Notes: generated by a model from the letters alone, not told the origin. A stretch of 64,000 nucleotides of DNA from Paraburkholderia sp. NMBU_R16 (GCF_013282575.1 NZ_JAAAYE010000005.1:90021-154020); one strand, 5' to 3'; positions 19,934-28,956 are shown, counted from the stretch's first letter. Program-made: numbers and translations.

Positions 19934-20223
19934 CGTTGACTCTCTCATAGAGTGACAACAACGGCAGGCGAGTCTTCCAGCGGCAAAATTCGAGTCGCGC
20001 ACGTTGTGCCGGGTAGGGTTCACCCGACAATCGCTTTACGGCAGCGGTATGTGAGACCTTTAGGGTCGATTGCGCTTTTTCTTGTTGTGCAAAGCAGCAG
20101 CATCTTTACAAGTAACCATTCCCCGATATGCTCGTACCTTTGTGCGTGCGCCGCAGGCACGCGCCCGGGGCGCATGGCATTCTTATCGACTCCTCTTGGC
20201 CTAATTCGTCTGACGCATATCTC

Positions 20224-21804
20224 ATGCGCACACTGTTTCGCCGCCTGCTCGTCCTTTTTTGCGTGCTTCGGTATGGCGCACGGCTCGTGCTTGCGGCCGC
20301 GCCGCGCGATCACGAGCTACGCTGGATCGTCGCGCTCGCCGCCCGTGTCCACGCGGCGCCCAGCGGGCGAGCGGCGCTGCATCGCGCCTTGCCTCAGCTC
20401 GGGCCGCTCGTGAGCGCCTATGCGGCAGGCGTGGCCGCCCAACCCGGACGGATGTTACAGACCGTCCATGACATGCTCGATGCCGTTGGCCGCATGCAGA
20501 CGGAATTGAACACCCCTCTCACTGGGCAAGAAGCGCGAACCGCATTGCGAGCGGCAATCGGCCGGCCGCTCGAAGAGGTGTTCGCCGCTTTCGATGCAAC
20601 GCCGCTCGAGAGCGGGCTCGCCGTTCAGGTTCACGCCGCCCGCTTGCGGGCAACCGATAGTGCACGCGCAGAAGCAGATGTCGTCGTCAAGTTGCTGCGC
20701 GTCCGTCAGGTCCAGCAGATCGGGGACGACCTGGCGGTACTGCAATGGCTCGCGCGTTTCGCGGAACGCTTTTTCCCCGCTGCGCGCGAGCTGCGTCTGC
20801 GCGCGTTGGGCGAATCGCTTGCAGCCGACATCGCGCGCCGCTTCGATTTGCCCATGGAAGCGGCGAATCTTTCGCAGACGGGCCGTCACTTCAGCAACGA
20901 CACGCGCCTGGCCGTTCCCAACGTTGTCTGGCCGCTCAGCACCGATCGCATGCTCGTGATCGAACGCATTGCCACCCTGCCTCTCATCGATCTGGACGAT
21001 TTGCGCCGGCATGGCGTGAATCTCGAACAGCTCGCCGAGAACACCGTCGCCATTGCAGTCGAACAAGCATTCGAGCACGGCTTCTTTCATGCAGCACTCA
21101 CCGCCGAGCGCGCGCGTGTCAGCATCGAACCGGCGACGCTCGGGCGGCTCGTCCTCGCGGACTGCACGATCATGTCGAGCCTGACCGAACCGGAGCGGGA
21201 ATTCTTCGTGCATGGGGCGACGGCGTTCTTCAAACGCGATTACGGCCGCGCTGCCGAGTTGCATCACCATGCGGGACACGTCGAACCTCATGCACGGACA
21301 GAGCGGCTCGAAGGCGAATTGCGCACGCGCAGCGAACCGCAATTCGCCTTGCCCGGCCGCAAACGGATGGCTGCGGGGTTGCTTCGCCATCTGCTGGAAG
21401 CGGTCGAACCGTTCGGTGGCGGCACGCCCTCGTCGCTGAAACTCGCAAGCGATTCTCTCGCGCGCGCCGAGACGCTCGCGCGCGCGCTCGCCCCCGCGCT
21501 CGATACCTGGAGCATCGCCGAAGATGCCCTGGCCGCGCTCGCGCGCAAAGACTCCGATCACCGCGGATGGATGAAACGTCTTTCGCGCGAATTCCCGCAC
21601 TTGGCGTCGATCGTGCCGCGATTGCCGCTCATGTTGGCGCACCGGCTCGAGCATATCCAGCAGCGAGGCGAAACGACAGCCCCGGCCGCGTGGCTCGAAA
21701 GCCTGCGGCGCGAGCAACGGCGCACGCGTCGCCTGCTGTGGGTGTGTGCGGTGTTCGGCGTCGTGCTGGGGGCAGTGCTGACCTGGCTGCCGCATTGGCC
21801 CTGA
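20224..21804 (+). CDS. Degenerate UbiB/ABC1-like atypical kinase with C-terminal membrane helix
   Basis: A 526-residue protein aligned by eye with the UbiB/ADCK family: a conserved N-terminal part (GPLVSAYAAGVAAQPGRMLQ where KxGQ is expected), the VVVK strand with Lys156, and GFFHA at 286-290 in the place of the catalytic loop. Normal UbiB reads GFFHADPHPGN; here the Asp-Pro-His-Pro-Gly-Asn part is replaced by ALTAERARV, and the DFG segment reads LADCTIM. Kinase or ATPase activity is therefore doubtful. One membrane helix lies at about 503-522, as in UbiB. No ubi genes are adjacent. It may be a pseudokinase paralogue with a structural or lipid-binding role; this is inference. Start 20224 is the first ATG giving the conserved N-terminus. 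Confidence 0.7.
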   Translation: MRTLFRRLLVLFCVLRYGARLVLAAAPRDHELRWIVALAARVHAAPSGRAALHRALPQLGPLVSAYAAGVAAQPGRMLQTVHDMLDAVGRMQTELNTPLTGQEARTALRAAIGRPLEEVFAAFDATPLESGLAVQVHAARLRATDSARAEADVVVKLLRVRQVQQIGDDLAVLQWLARFAERFFPAARELRLRALGESLAADIARRFDLPMEAANLSQTGRHFSNDTRLAVPNVVWPLSTDRMLVIERIATLPLIDLDDLRRHGVNLEQLAENTVAIAVEQAFEHGFFHAALTAERARVSIEPATLGRLVLADCTIMSSLTEPEREFFVHGATAFFKRDYGRAAELHHHAGHVEPHARTERLEGELRTRSEPQFALPGRKRMAAGLLRHLLEAVEPFGGGTPSSLKLASDSLARAETLARALAPALDTWSIAEDALAALARKDSDHRGWMKRLSREFPHLASIVPRLPLMLAHRLEHIQQRGETTAPAAWLESLRREQRRTRRLLWVCAVFGVVLGAVLTWLPHWP

Positions 21805-21865
21805 CAGCAGCGCGAGCACCCGTTGGTACTCTGCCCGGGCAGTTGACCGCTCGTCTGAAGTTGGC

Positions 21866-22903
21866 TCAATCGGCCGTATCGGCTGCGTCGGGCATCTTCG
21901 CCCGTACGTCCGGCCGCGGCGGCGGCGCCCAGGCCGGACGAGTCCGACTACCCGAATCGACGACGACCAGATAGCGGCCAGCCCACGGCATCGCTTCGCG
22001 CTCCGGCGACAACACGCGAACCACGTCGCCCGAATCGGCGAGCGCTTCGTAATCGGCATCGAGCACGCCATAGCGGTCCAAAAACGCATCGAGCGAACCG
22101 GGAATGCGCACGCACCCCTTCGAATGGCGAATGCCGAGCAACGGTTCCAGCTTATCGGGATCTGTCGCGTGCATTTGAAAACGCATCGGCGAAACACCGC
22201 CTTTGCCCCATCCGCGTTCGCCATCCGTCCAGCCGAAATCGAAGATACGCATGCCGCGCGCACCATATCCGCGGATGCCGTTTTCGTTCATCGTGCCCTC
22301 CGCTCGATAGTCCATGTTTCGCGGACTATGCTCGAACACGCCGAGCGGCGTCACGAAATGTTCATAACGCCCGGGCAGGCCCGTTGCGACGGGCGACGCC
22401 CCGAGCATGCGCCAACTCTCGGACGGATTACCGCGGAAATAGATGAAAAGCGCCTGCACATTGGGGGCGCGGTCCACCAGCACGACATATTGCTTCGACA
22501 GTCCACCCAGGCCATGAGCCGCAAGCTGTTGCTGCAAGCGCGTGCCGTAGGCGCGTCGAGCAGCGTCGGGTACGTTCAGGCGGCGTGTCACTTCACGCTC
22601 GAAGACATCGGCAAGGTGCAATGCACCGCGCGGATCGAGCGCCGCTACAATTGCGGCGTTACGAGTTGCGGCGCTCGCCGCGGCGGCGGCTGATGCGGCT
22701 GATGCGGCTGATGCGGCTGATGCAGTCGATGCAGCCGATGCAGCCGATGCAGCCGATGCAGCCGATGCAGAGGATACCGAAGCGCCCGATGCGCGGGTTT
22801 GCATGGCGGGGGCTGCAAATACCGCCCCCGCCATGCCTGCCACGACGATCGCCATTGCCGACACCCCGAACACGCGCCGAAGCGAGGTCGCGTGTCGAAG
22901 CAC
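21866..22903 (-). CDS. L,D-transpeptidase (YkuD domain) with Ala/Ser repeat linker
   Basis: A 345-residue exported protein. A GTG start at 22903 gives a basic n-region (RHATSLRR) and hydrophobic core ending AVFAAPA; ATG 22855 would give a shorter signal without the basic part. Residues ~40-75 are a low-complexity (Ala-Ser-Ala) repeat encoded by 9-bp tandem units. The C-terminal YkuD domain has the active-site motif IRHSKGCVRIP, with His260 and Cys264, in place of the common HxxxSHGChR. It would cross-link peptidoglycan stems or attach proteins to the wall in the periplasm. The tail is Pro/Arg-rich (AWAPPPRPDVR). Confidence 0.8.
   Translation of the reverse strand: MLRHATSLRRVFGVSAMAIVVAGMAGAVFAAPAMQTRASGASVSSASAASAASAASAASTASAASAASAASAAAAASAATRNAAIVAALDPRGALHLADVFEREVTRRLNVPDAARRAYGTRLQQQLAAHGLGGLSKQYVVLVDRAPNVQALFIYFRGNPSESWRMLGASPVATGLPGRYEHFVTPLGVFEHSPRNMDYRAEGTMNENGIRGYGARGMRIFDFGWTDGERGWGKGGVSPMRFQMHATDPDKLEPLLGIRHSKGCVRIPGSLDAFLDRYGVLDADYEALADSGDVVRVLSPEREAMPWAGRYLVVVDSGSRTRPAWAPPPRPDVRAKMPDAADTAD
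22686..22766. repeat. 9-bp tandem repeat inside the L,D-transpeptidase gene
   Basis: Nine consecutive 9-bp units: four GCGGCTGAT, one GCAGTCGAT, four GCAGCCGAT (plus strand), followed by a divergent unit. On the coding strand they encode Ala-Ser-Ala repeats. Unit length is a multiple of three, so copy-number change by slippage would alter linker length without breaking the frame. Confidence 0.85.
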
Positions 22904-22955
22904 AGCCTGTCCACACGCCTGCCATGGCCCGGACGGGCGTGTCCCGCGGCCGTGA

Positions 22956-24629
22956 CTACGCTTTGCGACGCGCCTGAAGCGAGCGGATACGCTCCATCGC
23001 GGGTTTGTCGGCTGTCGTCCTGTCATAGAGTTTGGCGAGATCGGCCTTGAGCGCAGTGCGGGAACCGCCGTCGAGATAGACCATGTGACCCGACGGGTAA
23101 AACGTGGCCGACAAGTTCTCGCGAACCTTCTTGTCGAGTAGCGGCATGACCTGCAAATCGATGACCGTCTGATAGAACGGCGTAACGAAATCGTAGACAC
23201 CGTTGGCCGATAGTACCTTCAGGTCGACGTTCAATGCCATGACTGCCGCAAGGTCGCCGGCCGTATAGAGAATGACGTTGCCTTTGCCGTCGATGCCCTT
23301 TTGCGCGCCGGTCGGATCGGTATGCTTGAAATCCCAATGCTTGAACGTCTGGTCATTGAGGTCGGTGAAGGCGGAAGTCGACGTGTATTTCAGCTGCTCG
23401 TTCAGATACGTGTTCCACATCGTCGTGTAGACACCCGAGACGGCCGTCATGGTCGGATCGTTGCCGCCCGAGTTCGGATCGACCTGGCCGGCAATGCCCG
23501 TGTCGATGCCGGTCACGCGACCGTCGTAGGCGCCCAACGCCTGCCCCTTCGCCTTGAGCAGCGAGGTCAGAAAGAGCGAATTGCCTCGGCTGTCGTAGCC
23601 CGCGATATCGAGCCCCCATGCAATCAGCGTCGCCTTGTCGATGCCCGTGTACTGCGAGAGTTTCTCGACGACGGCGTCGTCGGTCTGCGGGAATTTACGC
23701 AGTGCCGAGAGGTAATCGGTGCGCGCGAACTGGGCGACTTCCTCGAGAAAATCGACGAGATTCGTCGGCGTCGGGCTCACGCCTAGCCGTTTGTGGTACC
23801 AGGCATCGGCCGCTGCCGTCGGCAATGCACCAACGGGGTTGCCGGCCTGTGCGTAATCGAGAATCGACGATTGCAGTGTGACGCCGTTCAGATCGACGCC
23901 GTCTTCATGCAGCAGATAAGCCAGCACGCAACTGCGCGCGGTGCCGTACGATTCGCCGAACAGATATTTCGGCGAATTCCATCGCTGGTTCTTCGTCAGA
24001 TACCGCTTGATGAATTGCTTGATGGACCGTGCATCCTGATCGACGCCCCAGAACTCCTTGTTCGTATGCGGAGCGACGGCTGCCGAATAACCGGTACCGA
24101 CAGGGTTGATGAAAACCAGATCGCTTTTGTCGAGCAGACTGTCGGAATTGTCCTCGAGTTGATAGGGCGCCGGCGGCGTGAAGTTCGGCATCGACGTCTT
24201 GATACGTTTGGGCGCAAACGATCCCAACAGGACGAAGACCGATGAGGAGCCCGGACCGCCGTTATAGAAGAATGTCACCGGCCGCGATTCCTCCGACTGG
24301 CCGTCTTCGGTAAAAGCCACGTAGAACATCTTCGCGTTCGGCTGCGAGGTGCTCTCGTCGACGGTGACGAGGTGGCCGGCCGTCGCCGTGTAGGCGAGCG
24401 AGCGCCCGCCGAGCATGATCGTGTGGTGGGTGACGGCAGCGGCTTCCGTGGTATCGGAGACGGAGTCGTCAGGGCCATTGCCGTAGGCGACGGAATCGAA
24501 AAACGGCTCATCCTCGCCTGCAGAACCGCCGAGGTGCAACGGACGCCCCAGCGACGCTCGGCCGGACGAAGGCGTCTGGGCATTGTGGTGCGACGTTTGC
24601 GGACTTGCGGAACCGGTATCGGGGTTCAT
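22956..24629 (-). CDS. Serine carboxypeptidase-like peptidase, family S10
   Basis: A 557-residue protein with S10 signatures: oxyanion motif FFYNGGPGSSS near 119-129, VGTGYS near 173-178, nucleophile GESYGT with Ser227, the aspartate in GVYDFVTPF and the histidine in YPSGHMVYLDGG near 520. The triad is complete. S10 enzymes remove C-terminal residues, usually at acid pH; many bacterial members are uncharacterised. Start 24629 (MNPDTGSASPQ) gives a hydrophilic N-terminus without signal peptide; the open frame continues upstream but looks like shadow. It follows an S53 peptidase gene by 160 bp in the same direction, making a pair of acid-type proteases. Confidence 0.85.
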   Translation of the reverse strand: MNPDTGSASPQTSHHNAQTPSSGRASLGRPLHLGGSAGEDEPFFDSVAYGNGPDDSVSDTTEAAAVTHHTIMLGGRSLAYTATAGHLVTVDESTSQPNAKMFYVAFTEDGQSEESRPVTFFYNGGPGSSSVFVLLGSFAPKRIKTSMPNFTPPAPYQLEDNSDSLLDKSDLVFINPVGTGYSAAVAPHTNKEFWGVDQDARSIKQFIKRYLTKNQRWNSPKYLFGESYGTARSCVLAYLLHEDGVDLNGVTLQSSILDYAQAGNPVGALPTAAADAWYHKRLGVSPTPTNLVDFLEEVAQFARTDYLSALRKFPQTDDAVVEKLSQYTGIDKATLIAWGLDIAGYDSRGNSLFLTSLLKAKGQALGAYDGRVTGIDTGIAGQVDPNSGGNDPTMTAVSGVYTTMWNTYLNEQLKYTSTSAFTDLNDQTFKHWDFKHTDPTGAQKGIDGKGNVILYTAGDLAAVMALNVDLKVLSANGVYDFVTPFYQTVIDLQVMPLLDKKVRENLSATFYPSGHMVYLDGGSRTALKADLAKLYDRTTADKPAMERIRSLQARRKA

Positions 24630-24789
24630 CGTGATCGCTCCATATCGAGTGAGCCGGCGCATCGCCTCGCGCGGCCGGCCATGTTGGCCAACTGTTGTCT
24701 GTCCTTGCCTGCAGATCGACTTCACGCTTCTCGCGCTGCGATGAAAAACCGTCCTTCCATCGCAGCGAAACTTGATGAATCCCGCACCG

Positions 24790-26400
24790 TCACGTACTGC
24801 CCGTACCGCCCAACGCCGCCGCGATTTTTTGGCCGTCCGGGCTGCCCAGCCCCGTGCAGGCATCCCAGCCACGCGCGGCCGCGAACGTACCGTTGTTGCC
24901 CTGCGTGATGTCGTGAAACGCGTCCGGATGGCTATAGAGCTTCGGCTGAACCCAGCCGACCGGTTTCGCGCGGGACGCGTTGATGCGGGCAATGAGTCCC
25001 GCGAAGAGCGGCGCGACGGCGCTCGTGCCGCCCACGACCGCCGATTGACCGGCGACGAGCACGCGGTAGCCCGTACTCGGCGAAGCGTCGGCGGCCACGT
25101 CGGGCACTCCGCGGCCGGTGAGGGAGCTCTGCGGCGAGCCGTCCGTCCGAACGACGTTCAGCCCGCGCTGCCACGTCGGCACCGGGAACCGTGCGCTGAC
25201 GCCACCGCCGGTCGCGCCGCCAGCCGCTCCGTCGTTCCAGACGACTTCCTCTGCGATCGAAGCGCCGGTGCTGCCCGCGCCGCGTGCCACGACGTGCGTT
25301 CCTCCGCAGGCCAGCGCGTACTGGCTCGACGCGGGGAAATCGACGACGTCACCACTGCCCGCTTCGTCGCTCGATCCGCTGTCCCCCGAAGCCGCGCAAA
25401 CGGTGACACCCAGCGCCGCGGCGTCCTTGAGCGCCTGATCGAATTGCGACAACGCTTGGGCCGTCCAGCTCGATTCGGGCGCCCCCCAGCTGATCGAAAT
25501 GACGGAGGGCTTGTTTTTCGTATCGTGGATGGCCTGCTTGAGTGCAGCGACAAACCCGGCGTCGCTGTTGGGCGCGAAATACACGGCGATCTTCGCGCCG
25601 GGGGCGATTGCCCCGGCAATTTCGATATCGAGCGTCACCTCTCCATCGGGCCCGGAAGGATCGCCCGTGGGCGCATTCGCACCCGTACCCACGGCCACGG
25701 AAATCACTTGCGGGTTCGGCCGCAGTCCCAATTCTTTGAAATACTGCTCGAGGTCTGACTCGTCGTAGCCGCCGCCCAGTTCGATGACGCCGATACATTG
25801 ACCGCTACCGTCGCTGCCGGACGGAAAATCATAGATCTGCGCCAGTTGCAGCGGCGTGAAGCCCGCGGTGTGCGGCGCTGCGCGGCGAGGCCCGATGGGG
25901 GGCACCGACATCCGGAAATGAGGGCGGGCCTGCGGACGATCGTCGAGACCGAGCACGGCTGTCACCACTCCGCTGAGGTCCTGCGGGATGCTCACGCTGC
26001 CGGTACGGCCGCGAAAGCCGCCCAACTCCGGATGCTCGTAATGCGCGAGCTCCACACCGAACGCTTGCTGAAAGCGCTCGACGGTGCCCTCGAGCGTGAC
26101 GGCAGCAGCCGCGGCGTCTCGCTTTGCCACGCGCAGACCGTATTCTTTCGCGAACGCCTCGACCTTCGCTAGATCGTCGTCCGCTGCGCCGAACCGGGTG
26201 GCGAACGCTTCCCGCGTCAACGGCTCCTGCGTTTCGCCGCGCGCAATCTTTTGCACCGTCTGCTCCAGCGCGTGCTCGTCGCGCCGGCGCAATGTGACCA
26301 CCACCTGCAGCATTTGGCCCGGATCGCATGGACCGAGACGCGTGGAACCCTCAACCGGCTCGCGATGGCTACCGACGAGCTGCTCTCTTTCTTTTGTCAT
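24790..26400 (-). CDS. Sedolisin / pro-kumamolisin peptidase, family S53
   Basis: A 536-residue protein with the S53 order of domains: an activation prodomain (about 35-165, with VVVTLRRRDEHALEQ and VELAHYEHPELGGFRG) followed by the catalytic domain. Active-site residues seen are Glu and Asp in GEVTLDIEIAG near 277-287, the oxyanion Asp in CAASGDSGSSD, and Ser460 in GGTSAVAPL. The C-terminal Ca-binding segment reads WDACTGLGSPDG. Kumamolisins are secreted endopeptidases active at acid pH and matured by removing the prodomain. No Sec signal is visible at ATG 26400, so export is unexplained. It lies upstream of the S10 gene. Confidence 0.9.
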   Translation of the reverse strand: MTKEREQLVGSHREPVEGSTRLGPCDPGQMLQVVVTLRRRDEHALEQTVQKIARGETQEPLTREAFATRFGAADDDLAKVEAFAKEYGLRVAKRDAAAAAVTLEGTVERFQQAFGVELAHYEHPELGGFRGRTGSVSIPQDLSGVVTAVLGLDDRPQARPHFRMSVPPIGPRRAAPHTAGFTPLQLAQIYDFPSGSDGSGQCIGVIELGGGYDESDLEQYFKELGLRPNPQVISVAVGTGANAPTGDPSGPDGEVTLDIEIAGAIAPGAKIAVYFAPNSDAGFVAALKQAIHDTKNKPSVISISWGAPESSWTAQALSQFDQALKDAAALGVTVCAASGDSGSSDEAGSGDVVDFPASSQYALACGGTHVVARGAGSTGASIAEEVVWNDGAAGGATGGGVSARFPVPTWQRGLNVVRTDGSPQSSLTGRGVPDVAADASPSTGYRVLVAGQSAVVGGTSAVAPLFAGLIARINASRAKPVGWVQPKLYSHPDAFHDITQGNNGTFAAARGWDACTGLGSPDGQKIAAALGGTGST

Positions 26401-26697
26401 GAATTGACGCTCCTCAGGAAGGATTACGTCGAAGCTCCGACCGAACCGCCCCTTCGCAGTTCCTCTCCGTTTCGGTAGGTCAGGCGCCGGTGGCCGGCAT
26501 TCGTTGCCATCCGGCACCCAATCGTCGGACGAGTGCTCAAAGTGTAGTGCATGCCGTGCGGATGAGGCATCGCTTGTGCTCTCGCCTGGCCGAACGGGAG
26601 CTGGAATCGGGCGGTGCGCCGCGCCGGGCGGGCTCCGAGCAAAGATCATGCAGCCGGCATATGATGCGAAGCACCCATTTACACGAGGAACCGGGAC

Positions 26698-27213
26698 ATG
26701 TCTCTTTCCATGTATCAAGCGTCCGTGCCTGTATTCGTCCGGGGGCTGACGAACCTGCGCGCCATCCTGACCAAGGCGCGCGCCCATGCCGAGTCGAAGA
26801 AGATCGACCCTGCCGTTTTACTGGCGAGCCGCCTCTATCCCGACATGCATCCGCTCACCCGCCAAATCCAGATCGCCTCGGATGCCGCAAAGTTCTGCGT
26901 CGCGCGCCTGGCGGCTGTCGAGCCGCCGAGTTTTCCCGATTCGGAAACGACGTTCGAGGAGCTCGACGAGCGCATCGCCAAGACGATCGCCTATCTGCAG
27001 GATTTCGACGCCTCCAAGCTCGAAGGCAGCGACGAACGCATCGTCAAGCTGAACATGCGCGACGGGGTGCTCGAGTTTCCAGGGTTGAACTACCTGCTGC
27101 ACTTCGCGCTGCCGAATTTTTTCTTTCATGTCACGACGGCGTACGGCATTTTGCGGCACAACGGCGTGGAGATCGGCAAGTTCGATTACCTCGGCAAGCC
27201 CGGCCGCGTCTGA
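26698..27213 (+). CDS. DUF1993 family protein
   Basis: A 171-residue protein matching the DUF1993 pattern: MSLSMYQASVPVFVRGL at the start, ASRLYPDMHPLTRQIQIASD near 41-60, and LHFALPNFFFHVTTAYGILR near 140-160. The His-rich helical bundle resembles DinB/YfiT-type metal-binding proteins; the function is unknown. ATG 26698 is preceded by GGAACCGGGAC, a weak ribosome site. It is divergent from the S53 gene and 124 bp before an ArsR gene in the same direction. Confidence 0.85.
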   Translation: MSLSMYQASVPVFVRGLTNLRAILTKARAHAESKKIDPAVLLASRLYPDMHPLTRQIQIASDAAKFCVARLAAVEPPSFPDSETTFEELDERIAKTIAYLQDFDASKLEGSDERIVKLNMRDGVLEFPGLNYLLHFALPNFFFHVTTAYGILRHNGVEIGKFDYLGKPGRV

Positions 27214-27257
27214 AGACCGTCGAAGCGGCAAGACCCCTTCGAGCGTGGGGTTAAGAC

Positions 27258-27277
27258 ATATCGTCTAATTCCGATAT
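27258..27277. promoter_or_regulatory. Inverted repeat, candidate ArsR operator
   Basis: ATATCG-TCTAATTC-CGATAT: perfect 6-bp arms around 8 bases, lying 60 bases before the ArsR start codon in an AT-rich patch. ArsR dimers often repress their own promoter at such sites. The assignment is positional. Confidence 0.5.
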
Positions 27278-27337
27278 ATGATTCGCCTCATGGTGATCCG
27301 GCTCTTCCGCCGGATCGCGATGGGGTAACCGCTCGAC

Positions 27338-27640
27338 ATGAACATAGACATCGATGCCATTCACAAGGCGCTCGCCAACCCCGTGCGCCGCGAGATCCTG
27401 AACTGGCTCAAGGAGCCGGAAGCGAATTTTCCGGACCAGGAGCTGCCGTTCGACCACGGCGTGTGCGCCGGGCAGATCAATCTGCGTTGCGGTTTGTCGC
27501 AGTCGAGCTGCTCGGCGCATCTCGCGACGCTGCAAGGTGCGGGGCTCGTGACTGTGAAGCGCATTGGCCAGTGGTGCTTTTTCAAGCGCAACGAGCCTGT
27601 CATTCGAGCGTTTCTCGATGCCCTCGGCACGGATTTGTGA
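27338..27640 (+). CDS. ArsR-family transcriptional regulator
   Basis: A 100-residue winged-helix protein: ALANPVRREILNWLKEPE near 11-28 opens the domain, recognition helix LSQSSCSAHLATLQGAGL near 54-71, then wing VKRIGQWCFFKRNE. There is a cysteine pair region (VCAGQINLRCGLSQSSC) that could sense electrophiles or redox state instead of metals, but no canonical ELCVCDL metal motif. The next gene, 118 bp downstream, is an Old Yellow Enzyme, so a role as electrophile-responsive repressor is plausible. A 20-bp inverted repeat upstream suggests autoregulation. Confidence 0.85.
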   Translation: MNIDIDAIHKALANPVRREILNWLKEPEANFPDQELPFDHGVCAGQINLRCGLSQSSCSAHLATLQGAGLVTVKRIGQWCFFKRNEPVIRAFLDALGTDL

Positions 27641-27758
27641 ATCGACGAAACCGAAGCCGACGCGCCGACCCGCCCCAGACCTGCACGAACGTATCCGACT
27701 CAACCCAACTTGACAGGCACGCGGCCACAAGCCACGCCAAAGAAGAGGACTCCAAGCC

Positions 27759-28817
27759 ATGCCAACACTTTTCGATCCGCTCGTCGTCGGCGATCTGACA
27801 CTGCCCAACCGCATCATCATGGCGCCGCTCACGCGTCAACGCGCAGGCGCCGTCCGCGTGCCGAACGCGCTGATGGCCCAGTACTATGCCGATCGCGCAT
27901 CGGCCGGACTCATCCTCAGCGAAGCCACTTCGGTGACGCCGCAAGGTGTGGGCTATGCCGCCACGCCCGGCATCTGGTCCGACGAGCAGGTGGCCGGATG
28001 GAAGCAGGTGACCGAAGCCGTGCACGCGGCCGGCGGGCGCATCTTCCTGCAGCTCTGGCATGTGGGGCGAGTCTCGCACCCCATGTTCCTGAACGGCGAG
28101 TTGCCCGTCGCGCCGAGCGCAATCGCCCCCAATGGCCATGTCAGCCTCGTGCGGCCCCAGCAGCCCTATGTCACGCCGCGCGCGCTCGAGCTCGAGGAAA
28201 TCCGCGACGTCGTCGCGGCGTTTCGTAAGGGCGCCGAGAATGCGAAAGCAGCGGGTTTCGACGGCGTCGAAGTCCATGGCGCGAACGGCTACTTGCTCGA
28301 CCAGTTCCTGCAAGACGGTACCAATCGCCGCACCGACGCCTATGGCGGCCCCATCGAGAATCGCGCCCGTTTGCTGCTCGAGGTTGTCGACGAATGCATC
28401 GCTGTGTGGGGCGCAAGCCGAGTTGGAGTCCATCTTGCTCCGCGCGGTGACTCCCATTCGATGAGCGACTCGAACCCGGCTGCGACATTCGGCTACGTCG
28501 CGCGCGAGCTCGGCAAGCGCGGCATTGCCTTCATCTGCGCGCGCGAAGCGCTCGGCGAGAACCGGATCGGCCCGATGCTGAAGGAGGCATTCGGCGGCGT
28601 TTACATTGCGAACGAGAAATTCACGCAGGAATCGGCCCAGCACACGCTCGACGCGGGCGAGGCGGACGCCGTAGCCTGGGGACAGCTCTTCATCGCCAAT
28701 CCGGATTTGCCCGAACGCTTCAGGCTCGGCGCATCGCTGAACCAGCCGAACCCATCGACGTTCTACAGTGAAGGTCCTGCCGGCTACATCGACTACCCGT
28801 CGCTCGAAACGGCCTGA
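27759..28817 (+). CDS. Old Yellow Enzyme family alkene reductase (NemA-like)
   Basis: A 352-residue FMN-dependent TIM-barrel reductase. The signatures are MAPLTRQRAG near 21-30, the substrate-binding motif VEVHGANGYLLDQFLQ near 165-180 and the FMN-phosphate region GGVYIANEKFTQES near 287-300. It reduces activated C=C bonds of enals, maleimides or nitroesters with NAD(P)H. An ArsR gene directly upstream and an SDR gene downstream suggest a reactive-electrophile detoxification unit, a known arrangement for NemA-type enzymes. GAGG is present before the ATG. Confidence 0.92.
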   Translation: MPTLFDPLVVGDLTLPNRIIMAPLTRQRAGAVRVPNALMAQYYADRASAGLILSEATSVTPQGVGYAATPGIWSDEQVAGWKQVTEAVHAAGGRIFLQLWHVGRVSHPMFLNGELPVAPSAIAPNGHVSLVRPQQPYVTPRALELEEIRDVVAAFRKGAENAKAAGFDGVEVHGANGYLLDQFLQDGTNRRTDAYGGPIENRARLLLEVVDECIAVWGASRVGVHLAPRGDSHSMSDSNPAATFGYVARELGKRGIAFICAREALGENRIGPMLKEAFGGVYIANEKFTQESAQHTLDAGEADAVAWGQLFIANPDLPERFRLGASLNQPNPSTFYSEGPAGYIDYPSLETA

Positions 28818-28912
28818 TCGCGTGGTTGCCGCCGCGGTGTATGGCGGGGCGCGGTCAGCCCCGCCATGCACCGGGCGAACTCGTCGATCGCTTCTCTAGC
28901 GCTCCGCCCGGA

Positions 28913-28956
28913 CCGGCGCCTTGGCGCCGGCACCGCTTGCGATTGGCAAGCGGTTT
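28913..28956. terminator. Two back-to-back perfect hairpins between OYE and SDR genes
   Basis: First hairpin: CCGGCGCC-TT-GGCGCCGG (28913-28930). Second: ACCGCTTGC-GATTG-GCAAGCGGT (28932-28954), followed by TT. The second resembles a weak intrinsic terminator for the OYE gene; without a real T-run it may instead protect or attenuate the mRNA reading into the SDR gene 75 bases on. Confidence 0.4.

Noticed and set aside
22686..22766. CRISPR-like array
   Set aside because: The units are 9 bp and contiguous, without spacers, and lie inside a coding frame.
27220..27253. ACCCC/GGGGT hairpin after the DUF1993 gene
   Set aside because: Five-base stem without T-run; not a convincing terminator.
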